From NCBI GenBank assembly GCA_037045225.1, contig JBAOHZ010000009.1, forward strand, positions 744,001 to 808,000: a stretch of 64,000 nucleotides of DNA, written 5' to 3'. Every line of letters starts with the position of its first letter. Position 1 is the first letter of the stretch. Below, one piece after another: positions 24,855 to 33,514 of the stretch. The stretch is from Nitrospira sp. (lineage in GTDB: Bacteria > Nitrospirota > Nitrospiria > Nitrospirales > Nitrospiraceae). A program made the translations under genes and the position numbers. A model generated the notes under the pieces. The model was given only the letters and a program-made list of their open reading frames with translations. It did not search any database and had not been told where the DNA came from.

Positions 24855-25175
24855 AGGTTCGTGTAGACTTTCCGAAAGCGAAATCTGGCTGGAGGCAACG
24901 CTCCCGGTCGCAGAGGCTTTCTTGGCACATGAACGTGAAGGACTTGGCCGGCTCGACGCCGCTGATCGTTCTCACGAGTCGACCCGGAATCTAGCAGAAG
25001 ATTCGCACAACTTCCAGGCCGGATGCGGAAACCGCACCTCTCTCCCTATGGGAGCAGATGCTTCGCCGTACGACGTCCTGCACAACCGACCGGCATCTCT
25101 TCATCGAACATGGTATAGTCCGCCCGTTGCAACACAGGAGCATCGCGAATCGGGTCCAACCCCTGTCACGCATCC
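24855..25175. other. 321-bp divergent region between tex and kup
   Basis: Both neighbours point outward, so promoters for each are expected here. An extended -10-like TGGTATAGT at 25111-25119 points toward kup, but I see no matching -35 element. No protein gene or terminator is visible. Confidence 0.35.
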
Positions 25176-27059
25176 ATGCCGAAGCATCTCAACAAGCAAT
25201 CCTCTTCCGTCTCCCTCACCGTGGCCGCCATGGGAGTGGTCTATGGCGACATCGGAACCAGCCCGCTGTATGCCCTGCGCGAATGTTTTCACGAATCGCA
25301 TGGCCTGCCGGTCACGCCCGACAACGTGTTGGGGATTCTCTCCATGATCGTGTGGTCGCTCGTGCTTGTCGTCACCGTGAAATATTTGTTGTTCGTCATG
25401 AAAGCCGACAACGAGGGCGAGGGAGGCATGCTGGCGCTCATGGCGCTCAGTCAACAGTCCCGCCCGGTCGATCTCCGCAAAGGACTCAACGTTGTCGTCA
25501 CCCTCGGCTTGATCGGCGTGGCCTTTCTCTATAGCGACGGCATAATTACACCGGCCATTTCGGTCCTGAGCGCGGTCGAAGGGCTCACGCTGACCACCGA
25601 TGTGTTCACCCCCTACATTCTGCCTCTGACCGTCGCGCTGGTCGCCTTATTGTTCATGATCCAACGCCGCGGCTCCGGAACGATCGGAAGTATCTTCGGT
25701 CCCATCATGCTGCTCTGGTTCGTCACGATGGCTCTGCTCGGGCTCCACAGCTTGATCCAAACCCCTGAAATACTGCGTGCAGCCAGTCCGCTCTATGCAA
25801 TCCAATTTTTGATTCGGCATGCCGCAGTCGGTATCCTGGTGCTGGGCAGTGTGTTTCTGGTCCTCACGGGAGCCGAAGCGCTGTATGCCGACATGGGCCA
25901 CTTCGGACGCCGGCCGATCCAACTCGGCTGGTTTGCGGTGGCACTGCCTGCCCTCCTACTTCAGTACTTCGGCCAGGGTGCGCTCCTCATGCGGACCCCG
26001 GCGGCTCTGGCCAATCCCTTTTACTTCCTGGCCCCCGACTGGATGCTGTACCCCTTGATCGCGCTCGCGACCATGGCGACTGTCATTGCATCACAAGCCA
26101 TGCTGTCCGGGGCCTTCTCGTTGACCTTGCAAGCCGTTCAATTGGGCTATCTGCCGCCGTTGCGAATCACCCACACGTCCGCCGAGCAACATGGCCAAAT
26201 CTACTTCGGTCTGTTGAATTGGCTCATGTTCATCGGTACCGTCGGCCTGATCCTTTCATTCGGATCGTCTAGTAATCTGGCCGCAGCGTATGGCATCGCC
26301 GTCTCGGGTTCCATGATCATCACGACCCTCCTGATGTATCGCGTGGTCCAGGCCCATTGGCACTGGAGCCCGCTCCTGGCAGCCATGACCGTCGGAGGCT
26401 TCCTGCTCATCGACCTCGCCTTCTTTCTCGCGAATGCCCAAAAGATTCCCCATGGCGGGTGGTTCCCGCTGCTGCTTGGCGCGGCGGTCTTCACGATCAT
26501 GAGTACCTGGGCGAGAGGACGCGCGATAGTGGCGGACCACTTACGCGAGCAGTTTCCTCCCCTGCTTCAGTTCGTCCGGGAAGTTCTTTCGCAGGCACCC
26601 TACAGAATCCCCGGCCGCGCCGTATTTTTATCTCAACATCCGGACATCACCCCGCCCGCGTTGTTACAGAATGTCAGGCACAATAAATCTCTCCACGAGC
26701 AGGTCTACATCCTCACGGTCCGCACAGAGCCCGTACCCTATATTCCATCGGGCGGCCCATTGAAGGTCACCACCATCCAAGAAAACCTGTTTCAAGTCGT
26801 CGCCAGATGCGGATTCATGGAAACGCCGGACATTCCACGTGTCCTCGCCCACCTCGCAGCCCACGGCCATTCGATTCCTGTCGATGAGACAACGTTCTTC
26901 CTGAGCAGACTAACCTTTTTGGCGACACCGAAACCGGGGATGGCGATCTGGCGAGAGAAAATATTTGTCTTCCTGTCACGCAATACGCAGCGAGCCAGCT
27001 CCTATTTCCACCTGCCGGCGGATCAGGTAGTCGAAATAGGGCTGGTGCTGGAGATTTGA
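25176..27059 (+). CDS. kup: KUP-family potassium uptake protein
   Basis: A 627-residue inner-membrane protein with about 12 hydrophobic segments in the first ~430 residues and a cytoplasmic tail. The family start VAAMGVVYGDIGTSPLYALRE, VVTVKYLLFVMKADNEGEGG and LMRTPAALANPFYFLAPDW are typical. It takes up potassium with protons. No good ribosome site lies before the ATG; later in-frame ATGs would cut the first helix, so 25176 is kept. Confidence 0.95.
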   Translation: MPKHLNKQSSSVSLTVAAMGVVYGDIGTSPLYALRECFHESHGLPVTPDNVLGILSMIVWSLVLVVTVKYLLFVMKADNEGEGGMLALMALSQQSRPVDLRKGLNVVVTLGLIGVAFLYSDGIITPAISVLSAVEGLTLTTDVFTPYILPLTVALVALLFMIQRRGSGTIGSIFGPIMLLWFVTMALLGLHSLIQTPEILRAASPLYAIQFLIRHAAVGILVLGSVFLVLTGAEALYADMGHFGRRPIQLGWFAVALPALLLQYFGQGALLMRTPAALANPFYFLAPDWMLYPLIALATMATVIASQAMLSGAFSLTLQAVQLGYLPPLRITHTSAEQHGQIYFGLLNWLMFIGTVGLILSFGSSSNLAAAYGIAVSGSMIITTLLMYRVVQAHWHWSPLLAAMTVGGFLLIDLAFFLANAQKIPHGGWFPLLLGAAVFTIMSTWARGRAIVADHLREQFPPLLQFVREVLSQAPYRIPGRAVFLSQHPDITPPALLQNVRHNKSLHEQVYILTVRTEPVPYIPSGGPLKVTTIQENLFQVVARCGFMETPDIPRVLAHLAAHGHSIPVDETTFFLSRLTFLATPKPGMAIWREKIFVFLSRNTQRASSYFHLPADQVVEIGLVLEI

Positions 27060-27133
27060 CGGCTCCACTGAACGGCAGGTAACACATTCTGCTCCGTCGG
27101 ACTTCACGGCGCAGGCCAAGAAATGATCAGCGA

Positions 27134-27598
27134 TCAGATCCCCTTTTCAAACCCCGCCTGTCGCCAGGCTTCGTAGAGCACCACCGCGACCGAGTTGGAC
27201 AGATTGAGGCTGCGGCTTCCCGGCACCATCGGTACGCGGATCCGTTGCTGGTCAGGTACGCTCCCGAGAATCTCCGCCGGCAATCCACGGCTTTCCGGGC
27301 CAAACACCAACGCATCGCCTTCGGTGTAACGCACCAGATCGTACCGTTGCCTGCCCTTTGTCGACACGGCAAACAGCCGGCAATCCTTCATCCGTTCCAG
27401 ACACTCCGCCCAACTCTCGTACACGGTGATCGACGCGAACTCATGATAATCCAGTCCGGCTCGTAGCAACTGCTTGTCTTCCAGCGTAAAACCCAACGGT
27501 TTGACCAGATGCAACGACGCACCCGTGTTGGCGCAGAGTCGGATAATGTTGCCCGTGTTCGGAGGAATTTCCGGCTGGTACAGAATCACGTTAAACAT
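27134..27598 (-). CDS. trmL: tRNA (cytidine/uridine-34 2'-O)-methyltransferase TrmL
   Basis: A 154-residue SPOUT methyltransferase that methylates the wobble ribose of leucine tRNAs. Visible are YQPEIPPNTGNIIRLCANTG at the start, LVFGPESRGLPAEIL and the knot-forming end IRVPMVPGSRSLNLSNSVAVVLYEAWRQ. Length is normal for TrmL. The gene is followed by a Kup gene on the other strand (convergent). Confidence 0.95.
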   Translation of the reverse strand: MFNVILYQPEIPPNTGNIIRLCANTGASLHLVKPLGFTLEDKQLLRAGLDYHEFASITVYESWAECLERMKDCRLFAVSTKGRQRYDLVRYTEGDALVFGPESRGLPAEILGSVPDQQRIRVPMVPGSRSLNLSNSVAVVLYEAWRQAGFEKGI

Positions 27599-27670
27599 GA
27601 GGAGACAGCAGCGGGTGACGGTGGGAGGGCGACTTCAGCGCGCGACAGTAACCGGCACATGGAATCCTAA

Positions 27671-27706
27671 CGGAGGCTTGGCCTGGAGTTCCGGACCAAG
27701 CCTCCG
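27671..27706 (-). terminator. Strong hairpin after the ferritin-like gene
   Basis: CGGAGGCTTGG (27671-27681) and CCAAGCCTCCG (27696-27706) are a perfect 11-bp inverted repeat with a 14-base loop, between the ferritin-like gene and trmL. On the minus strand only a weak T-containing stretch follows, so termination strength is uncertain. Confidence 0.55.
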
Positions 27707-27723
27707 TCAGGCAGCTTGAACCG

Positions 27724-28179
27724 TTAGGAACGAAATGCCTGCACATCGCCGGATTTGCGCAGCATTTTATTGACCTCATCGAGATGCAACTCTTCCCCGA
27801 CGATCATCTCGCGTGCATACTCTTCCAACAACACAGACTTACTTTCCGCAAGCTTCAGCAATTCGTAATACGAGGCGGCAGCGGCCTTCTCATGCTCCAG
27901 GCTCTCGCGCAGAATATCCCCCACATCATGCTTCTCGGTTTCGAGCAAGGTGCCGATCTTCAACGAGGGGTGCCCGCCCAATAGAGTCACCAACTCGCCG
28001 GCTTTGTGGGCATGGGCCAAACTTTCATCCGCATTACCCTTCAGCCAGGACACGATCGGAATCCGATTGTACCCATAGATCATCAAGGCATAGTGGGTGT
28101 ACCGCACCACGCCGGCCAACTCCAGTTCCATAATCCGATTCAATATCGCGACCGCCCGTTCTGTATCTTGTTCGTTCAT
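27724..28179 (-). CDS. bfr: Bacterioferritin-like diiron protein
   Basis: A 151-residue four-helix protein. It has ferritin-like metal residues: ELELAGVVRYTHYALM in helix 1, ESLAHAHKAGELVTLLGG in helix 2, ESLEHEKAAAASYYELLKL in helix 3 and EEYAREMIVGEELHLDEVNK in helix 4, giving E-x-x-H type pairs. It may oxidise and store iron, or bind haem at the subunit interface, which cannot be seen here. It follows ychF by 56 bp on the minus strand and ends at a strong hairpin. Confidence 0.85.
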   Translation of the reverse strand: MNEQDTERAVAILNRIMELELAGVVRYTHYALMIYGYNRIPIVSWLKGNADESLAHAHKAGELVTLLGGHPSLKIGTLLETEKHDVGDILRESLEHEKAAAASYYELLKLAESKSVLLEEYAREMIVGEELHLDEVNKMLRKSGDVQAFRS

Positions 28180-28235
28180 CGCATCTCTCCAATTAAGCCG
28201 GAGGTTCCGGCGCCACCCATGTTTCGCGCACCCAT

Positions 28236-29327
28236 CTAAACGTTAAAACGGAAGTGCATCACGTCGCCGTCCTGCACCACGTACTCCTTCCCTTCCAGTC
28301 GCATTTTCCCTTTTTCCTTCGCTCCCGCTTCCCCCTTACAGGCGATAAAGTCGTGATACCCGATCACTTCCGCGCGAATGAACCCCTTCTCAAAATCACC
28401 GTGAATGACGCCGGCGGCCTGCGGCGCGGTATCGCCGATATGAATCGTCCATGCACGGACTTCCTTCACCCCGGCAGTGAAATACGTCTGCAAGCCCAGC
28501 AGCTGGTAGGCTGCGCGGATCAGTCGATTCAGCCCCGGTTCGGTCATCCCGATGTCGGTTAGGAACTCTCGCTTTTCCTCATCAGAGAGGACCGCGATCT
28601 CGGACTCCAGTGCGGCGCAGATGGCCACGACCGGCGCCCCTTCATGCGCAGCATATTCTTCCACTCGCGTCAGCAGCGGATTATTGGCAAACCCTTTTTC
28701 AGCCACATTGGCCACATACATCACAGGCTTCATCGTCAGCAGGCACAACGGCCTCAACAAGGCGCGCTGCGCCGGATCGAGCGTCAACGTGCGGGCCGGT
28801 TTCCCCTCGTTCAAACAGGCCGCCACCTGCACCAGCAATTCCCCCAGCTTGGCGGCATCTTTGTCCCCCGAGCGGATCAGCTTCACGTTCCGCTCCTGAG
28901 CCTTCTCCACTGTCGTGAGGTCGGCCAGCGCGAGTTCCGTCACGATGGTCGCGATGTCGGAAATCGGATCGACCTTACCCGCCACATGGACCACGTTATC
29001 ATCTTCAAAACAACGTACGACATTCACAATCCCGTCGGTCTCTCGGATATTGGCCAAAAACTGGTTGCCCAGGCCCTCCCCTTTCGAGGCTCCGGCCACC
29101 AACCCGGCGATGTCCACGAATTCAGTCGTCGCATACTGCATCCGTTGCGGCTTCACGATGTCCGACAGCGCCTGCATCCGCGCATCCGGCACCTCCACAA
29201 TGCCGATATTCGGCTCGATCGTGCAGAACGGATAGTTCTCCGCAGCGATCCCAGACTTGGTCAGCGCATTGAACAGGGTGGACTTGCCCACATTCGGCAG
29301 CCCGACGATTCCACATTTCACACTCAT
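28236..29327 (-). CDS. ychF: YchF/Obg-like ATPase
   Basis: A 363-residue cytoplasmic P-loop ATPase. Walker A is GLPNVGKSTLFNAL, G3-like DIAGLVAGASKGEGLG, the family's changed G4 box NVAEKG, and a TGS-like end (FEKGFIRAEVIGYHDFIACK, VVQDGDVMHFRFNV). It binds ribosomes and acts in oxidative-stress response. Start ATG at 29327 fits the family start MSVKCGIVGLPNVGKS. Confidence 0.95.
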   Translation of the reverse strand: MSVKCGIVGLPNVGKSTLFNALTKSGIAAENYPFCTIEPNIGIVEVPDARMQALSDIVKPQRMQYATTEFVDIAGLVAGASKGEGLGNQFLANIRETDGIVNVVRCFEDDNVVHVAGKVDPISDIATIVTELALADLTTVEKAQERNVKLIRSGDKDAAKLGELLVQVAACLNEGKPARTLTLDPAQRALLRPLCLLTMKPVMYVANVAEKGFANNPLLTRVEEYAAHEGAPVVAICAALESEIAVLSDEEKREFLTDIGMTEPGLNRLIRAAYQLLGLQTYFTAGVKEVRAWTIHIGDTAPQAAGVIHGDFEKGFIRAEVIGYHDFIACKGEAGAKEKGKMRLEGKEYVVQDGDVMHFRFNV

Positions 29328-29570
29328 GACGATCCCTTCCTAGTCAGCCCACTGTTGTTTCAGCCCTGTCGGTTCCCACCCCCCTCACCGGTGGAGGGGG
29401 TGAGCACCGCGGAGGCGCATTCTACGTGTTCCAGGCCGGTCCGGTCCACTCCCGAGTGCCGGGATGAAGGGACCCGAAGCGTACCTCAAGTTTAAGGCGC
29501 CATCCGCCGACATGGAGACAAGGGGTACCTTCAAAAGGATGAGCTGTGAGCCCGGTCCCAGGGAGGTTTC
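29328..29570. other. Divergent region between ychF and the globin, with a GC-rich hairpin
   Basis: CCCCCTC (29380-29386) and GAGGGGG (29394-29400) form a 7-bp stem around ACCGGTG. It lies between two divergent starts, so it is not a normal terminator for either; it may sit in the leader of the globin gene. No gene is seen. Confidence 0.35.
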
Positions 29571-29993
29571 ATGCCGATCGAGCAGGTGATGGCAAGTTAT
29601 GGACGATGCTGCCTGCAACCGGAATTCTTCGACCGGTTCTATGAGATGTTTCTCGGAATCCATCCGAGCATCAGACCGATGTTCGCCCATACCAATTTCA
29701 CGAAGCAAAAAGCGCTCCTGCGTGAAGGGATCGCCATGATGCTGATGCATTTGGAGGGCAAACCAGTCGGTACCCTGTGCCTGAATCGTATTGCCGATAC
29801 CCATAATGCCCGCCATATGAATATCACGCCGCAACTCTATGAGTACTGGGTCAACAGCTTAATTGCCACCGTCAAGGAATACGACGGCGACTGTACGCCG
29901 AGCTTAGAAACTGAATGGCGCAAAGCGTTACATGCGGGGATTCATTACATCGTCATGCAGGGAACAAACACCGCCTCGACCAAGCAAGGGTGA
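29571..29993 (+). CDS. Single-domain bacterial globin
   Basis: A 140-residue cytoplasmic haem protein: VMASYGRCCLQPEFFDRFYE, FLGIHPSIRPMFAHTNFTKQ, then IADTHNARHMNITPQLYEYW with the proximal histidine in a THNARH-type stretch. It resembles the globin domain of flavohaemoglobins and single-domain haemoglobins without the reductase part. A GGGAGG site precedes the ATG. It is followed closely by a gamma-carbonic anhydrase gene on the same strand. Confidence 0.82.
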   Translation: MPIEQVMASYGRCCLQPEFFDRFYEMFLGIHPSIRPMFAHTNFTKQKALLREGIAMMLMHLEGKPVGTLCLNRIADTHNARHMNITPQLYEYWVNSLIATVKEYDGDCTPSLETEWRKALHAGIHYIVMQGTNTASTKQG

Positions 29994-30020
29994 GTGCCGT
30001 TGTCCCGTGGAGAATCGTTG

Positions 30021-30713
30021 ATGACTCGATCATGGCCACTCTCACTCAGCCTGAGCCTGAACATGCTCCTCATCGGCATCGCGCTGGTCGGCTGGGTGTC
30101 CCCCAACGTGCCCACCACATTTAATCCTCACGTGACGGTGCCCACGATTGCCACGTCGGCACGCATTCATCCCCTGGCTGCGGTGATCGGATCCGTAACC
30201 ATCGGCGAGCTGATTTTCGTCGCGCCCGGCGCTTCGGTCCGGGCCGATGAAGGGCAGAACATTTTTGTCGGGGATCACAGTAACGTGCAGGACGGGGTCG
30301 TCATTCATGGGTTGGAAACGTTCGAGGGGGACCATGAATTGCCGGAGAATGAAGTGCAGGTCGCGGGCAAGACCTATTCGGTCTATATCGGCAAGCGCGT
30401 CTCGCTGGCCCACCAATCGCAGGTGCATGGACCAGCCAGAATCGGTGACGATACCTTTGTCGGCATGCAAGCCCTGGTCTTCCGCACTGAACTCGGCGAT
30501 CACGTCGTGGTCGAACCGGGCGCGAAATTGATCGGTGTCAAAGTCGCCGCCGGCCGGTATGTACCGGCGCTCACCCTCGTGACCACACAGGACCAAGCCG
30601 ATGCCCTCCCTGTCATCACCTCCGCCTATCCCTATCGCAATCTCAACGAGGGCGTCGTGAGCGTGAACATGCAATTAGCCAAAGCCGGACAGCCCAAACA
30701 GACCGGCCGTTAG
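30021..30713 (+). CDS. cam: Gamma-class carbonic anhydrase, membrane-exported
   Basis: A 230-residue protein. The start at 30021 has a GGAG site; the frame could begin with GTG at 29994. An N-terminal hydrophobic stretch (NMLLIGIALVGWVSP) acts as signal or anchor, so the enzyme is periplasmic. The left-handed beta-helix carries His96 (VVIHGLETFEGDHELPENEV) and His131 and His136 (SLAHQSQVHGPARIG), the three metal ligands of Cam, and Arg74-Asp76 (VRAD). The acidic loop ETFEGDHELPENEV, absent from CamH proteins, marks the active Cam subclass. It interconverts CO2 and bicarbonate, useful for an autotroph. Confidence 0.9.
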   Translation: MTRSWPLSLSLSLNMLLIGIALVGWVSPNVPTTFNPHVTVPTIATSARIHPLAAVIGSVTIGELIFVAPGASVRADEGQNIFVGDHSNVQDGVVIHGLETFEGDHELPENEVQVAGKTYSVYIGKRVSLAHQSQVHGPARIGDDTFVGMQALVFRTELGDHVVVEPGAKLIGVKVAAGRYVPALTLVTTQDQADALPVITSAYPYRNLNEGVVSVNMQLAKAGQPKQTGR

Positions 30714-30754
30714 CCCAGCCACCATGACTCAGTGTAGTACTCCCCTGAAATCAA

Positions 30755-31210
30755 GCCACCTGCGTTGATTGTTGTCCCCTATATTGGATCGGGCTCCGAT
30801 ACCCCAGCGCCTGATGCGGCCGCTCGTGGTTGTACCACTGGACCCAGTTCCGAATGATTCGCCGCGCCTCCACACACGTCTGGAACGTGTGTGGCTAGAC
30901 ACACTCCTCTTTCAGGCTCCGAAAAAACCGTTCGATCATTCCATTCTGCTCCGGCGTATAGGGCGTGATGAACTCCTGCTGCAGGCGATAGTCGCAACAG
31001 CACCCACAGTCGCCGATACCCGAACGTAGGATGCTGTTGGATCAGCTGACGGAGCCGTTCCGTCCACGGCGGGTCGGTCCGCTGACGCCGCCCTCTCGCA
31101 ACGGCCGGTCGATGCAGGCAGGCCCGGCCCACGCCGAGCACCTGGCAGCTCCGCCGTTCCGAGACACCCGACACGCCGGCCCTCACGCGTCGGATGTCTT
31201 CCGGGCTCAA
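30755..31210 (-). pseudogene. IS3-family transposase orfB remnant, deleted and frameshifted
   Basis: The 5' part encodes the orfB start (EDIRRVRAGVSGVSERRSCQ, then LRQLIQQHPTFGYRRLWVLLR). It then jumps, by a large internal deletion, to the C-terminal catalytic part in another frame: QEFITPYTPEQNGMIERFFR, SLKEECV, a TAG where Trp is expected, then WVQWYNHERPHQALGYRSPI. The two catalytic aspartates of the DDE triad lie in the lost section. The transposase is dead. Confidence 0.8.
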
Positions 31211-31509
31211 GGGTACGGTTTCAAGGCCTCCCGTAAGATATCGTTTCCGAGGACGAGATCCCCGATCTTCTGTTTCAGCTTCTTGATCTGCTCCTCCTTC
31301 AACGCCTCTTCGTCTCGCGGGCGACTCCGCAGGGCGTTCTCAGCCCCCAGCAGAAACTTCTCCCGCCACTCGTCCACCTCCGCCACCGTCAGCCCATGCG
31401 TCCGAGCCGCCTCCGCCACGGAGGTCTCGCCCTTCAGGATACTGGCCACCAGGGCCACGCGCGGTTAAGTCGTCCAGCGTTCAATGGGTTCGATTGCACC
31501 TGCGGTCAT
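31207..31509 (-). pseudogene. IS3-family orfA, interrupted by a stop codon
   Basis: From an ATG at 31509, with a GGAGG site, the frame reads M-T-A-G-A-I-E-P-I-E-R-W-T-T then a TAA at 31465-31467 and goes on as VALVASILKGETSVAEAARTHGLTVAEV to a normal orfA end (EALKEEQIKKLKQKIGDLVL ... ILREALK). The text between is that of an IS3 orfA helix-turn-helix protein with one codon changed to stop (relatives usually have Lys there). Confidence 0.8.
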
Positions 31510-31734
31510 CTCGCCACCTCCGCGGTCCACTCTGGACCATGTCGTCGGGGTGGTCTCAATTTCAAGGGGAGCTTACGGTGTCGCTCAACATATCCGATGT
31601 CCATTCAATCTTGACACATTCTCACGGCTGGCCTAGCCTTGGTCTGCGAGAGTGGATTCTAAAGGCGAGAAAGTAATTGAGACCATGATTTGCTCGTGCT
31701 TGATACCTACCTTCAACACTCTGGCCGGTTCACT

Positions 31735-32397
31735 ATGAGCATAGGTTCAGGAATTTTTTTGGGGTTATTCTCCTGCGGAATAATCTATCTTTACACTCAA
31801 ACTATGGATAGATGGAATTGGACAAGGGCAAGCAAAGTAGCATTCGTTACTTTAGTCGTAGGTATCCTGCTAGGGCTAATTTCAATCGGCGGACTTTTCA
31901 TATACCGCCACTACCACGGATTGCCGAAAGTCATAACTGAATTCAAAGAGCTAAAGCTTGGCGAAAGTCTTTCCGACGCAACATTCAAGCTCGGAAATCC
32001 TGGTCGATTTGTGATTGAATTACCCACGAACAAAGAAGAAATATATTCCTTCAACCCCTTTCACGTGCAGGCAACGCTACGAAACGGCAAAATAGTGCGC
32101 GTTTTATATTCATGCATGGAAAACAAAACTGATTTCACATCTTTGAATGGCATTATCTGTGGCGACAGCGCCGCCAACATTCTTGCAAGGTTTGATAAAG
32201 AGATACGGATATTGTGCCAAATTCTAGATAAGCAAGAGGGGCCGTGGTCGGACCATCAAAGAGTGACGCGCGCCTATGATGTAGTGAAGTATGGGATCCG
32301 TTATAAGTTAATGCGAAACTCTGTTTCTACCATGGAAATTGCTTCGCCTGAAGACCTGGAGTCCTCTAAGGGCGACGAGTGGCAAGAGTGCGCATAA
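31735..32397 (+). CDS. Hypothetical membrane protein, AT-rich accessory gene
   Basis: A 220-residue protein if read from ATG 31735. It has two membrane helices at the N-terminus (GIFLGLFSCGIIYLYTQ and VAFVTLVVGILLGLISIGGL), then a soluble part with KLGESLSDATFKLGNPGRF, which recalls outer-membrane-assembly-lipoprotein-like (SmpA) folds but not strongly. Function not recognised. Codon and base use are clearly AT-richer than the rest of the window, a sign of transfer; it stands beside a decayed IS. Confidence 0.55.
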   Translation: MSIGSGIFLGLFSCGIIYLYTQTMDRWNWTRASKVAFVTLVVGILLGLISIGGLFIYRHYHGLPKVITEFKELKLGESLSDATFKLGNPGRFVIELPTNKEEIYSFNPFHVQATLRNGKIVRVLYSCMENKTDFTSLNGIICGDSAANILARFDKEIRILCQILDKQEGPWSDHQRVTRAYDVVKYGIRYKLMRNSVSTMEIASPEDLESSKGDEWQECA

Positions 32398-32412
32398 TAG
32401 GAGACGGACTAC

Positions 32413-32676
32413 GTGGGAACATATCGGGAAATGGCCAAGCAGAAGAATGATGAGGAACTATTGGAGGCTTTGGAAGGGTATCAAGTGGATTCTCCCCCTG
32501 CAGAACAGTTCCGCATGGAATTGACCAGCCGTCATTTCAAACGTCTCACTGAGGTAATTGATACCGCTGGCAGATCGGCAGATCGATTGGCAAAAGTTGG
32601 TCTTCTCGTTGCAATAGTCGGATTGGTACTGGCCTTTGTCGGTGCTTTGCAGACCTGTGTTTATAGAGGGCAATAG
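32413..32676 (+). CDS. Small hypothetical protein with one C-terminal membrane helix
   Basis: An 87-residue protein from GTG 32413 (GGAG site 9 bp upstream); ATG 32431 is an alternative. A charged helical start is followed by one membrane helix (VGLLVAIVGLVLAFVGALQT). It follows the previous gene by 15 bp and shares its lower GC, so the two may be co-expressed. Function not recognised. Confidence 0.5.
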   Translation: MGTYREMAKQKNDEELLEALEGYQVDSPPAEQFRMELTSRHFKRLTEVIDTAGRSADRLAKVGLLVAIVGLVLAFVGALQTCVYRGQ

Positions 32677-32798
32677 ATTAGTTTTCATCAGCTATTGCGT
32701 CGCTGCTGTGGGTAAATGAGGAGTAGTTGTGCATTGAACAATCATCGGACTCGATTAAACAGCTCACCGAAAGACTGAGTGGGTTCCGACCTATGCTC

Positions 32799-33290
32799 TT
32801 AAAAATCTAAAAATACACCGGACTTTTCCGTGATCATGAGCGGTGGTAAACCGATACCGAACTGATCGGGAAGAATCTCCGCCTTAACACCTTTATCCTG
32901 CAACTTTTCCCGGAAACTTTCTAAGTGGTCAGCACCACACACAAGTAAAATGGTCTCGCTGTCGTAATGATGTTCTAGTCGAGATAGCCAATACTGCTCA
33001 CGGCTTTCGAGATTATTGTTGATACCACGTTCGACCCTCTCCTGACGCGTCGGGTCGCAGAAAAGATGTTTTAACCCGAGGCTGTGGGCGACATCCTTAA
33101 CAATCGCGACATGGGCCTTGCTTATGCGCAACGCGTCTTCACTAAATTCTTCTGCCAACATTGAAATGTTCAAATCTTTAGCCCGTGACTTTAGAAACGT
33201 GCAGAAATCACGAGTCGCATGCTCCCTCTCCGGTGTCATGGGTGGGCCGTTGTGTTGTACCTGATGCCCAACTCCCAAAAGGTAAACCAT
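32799..33290 (-). CDS. Small hypothetical protein resembling a TraB/GumN core
   Basis: A 163-residue protein starting MVYLLGVGHQVQHN and ending with ILLVCGADHLESFREKLQDK and KAEILPDQFG. These two pieces resemble the start (YLLGTIHV type) and end (VVGAGHL type) of TraB/GumN proteins, which are normally ~250-300 residues long. An internal EREHATRDFC segment and REQYWLSRLEHHYD are compatible. I treat it as a possible minimal relative. AAGGTG lies before the ATG. Lower GC than neighbouring core genes. Confidence 0.5.
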   Translation of the reverse strand: MVYLLGVGHQVQHNGPPMTPEREHATRDFCTFLKSRAKDLNISMLAEEFSEDALRISKAHVAIVKDVAHSLGLKHLFCDPTRQERVERGINNNLESREQYWLSRLEHHYDSETILLVCGADHLESFREKLQDKGVKAEILPDQFGIGLPPLMITEKSGVFLDF

Positions 33291-33514
33291 GGGGCACCTT
33301 TTGTTGAGATTTCAGCAAATTGCGATGAGACATAAAAATTGTTTTGCGTAGGCACTCAGGTCGTCAACGCATCGAGTTGGGTCTCCTGCTCGATTAATTG
33401 CTTGCCAACATCAGCAAGCCCTCAGAGAGTCATTTCCGATTCTTATTCGGCAGACAGTGAGGCACTCGGGCGACCGATGCATCGATAGAAATCCTGTGCT
33501 GCTTGGCTCCGTCT

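Larger units (their letters stand above)
30733..31577 (-). mobile_element. Decayed IS3-family insertion sequence
   Basis: The ends are related inverted repeats: TGTAGTAC-TCCCCTGAAAT at 30733 and, reversed, CGTAAGCTCCCCTTGAAAT at the right end near 31577, both continuing to a -CCACC block. Inside, on the minus strand, are remains of orfA and orfB. With about 845 bp the element is shorter than a full IS3 member (~1.2-1.4 kb), because the middle of orfB is lost. It marks the left edge of an AT-richer stretch. Confidence 0.8.

Noticed and set aside
31396..31614. Plus-strand ORF across the IS right end
   Set aside because: It is antisense to the IS orfA and crosses the inverted repeat.
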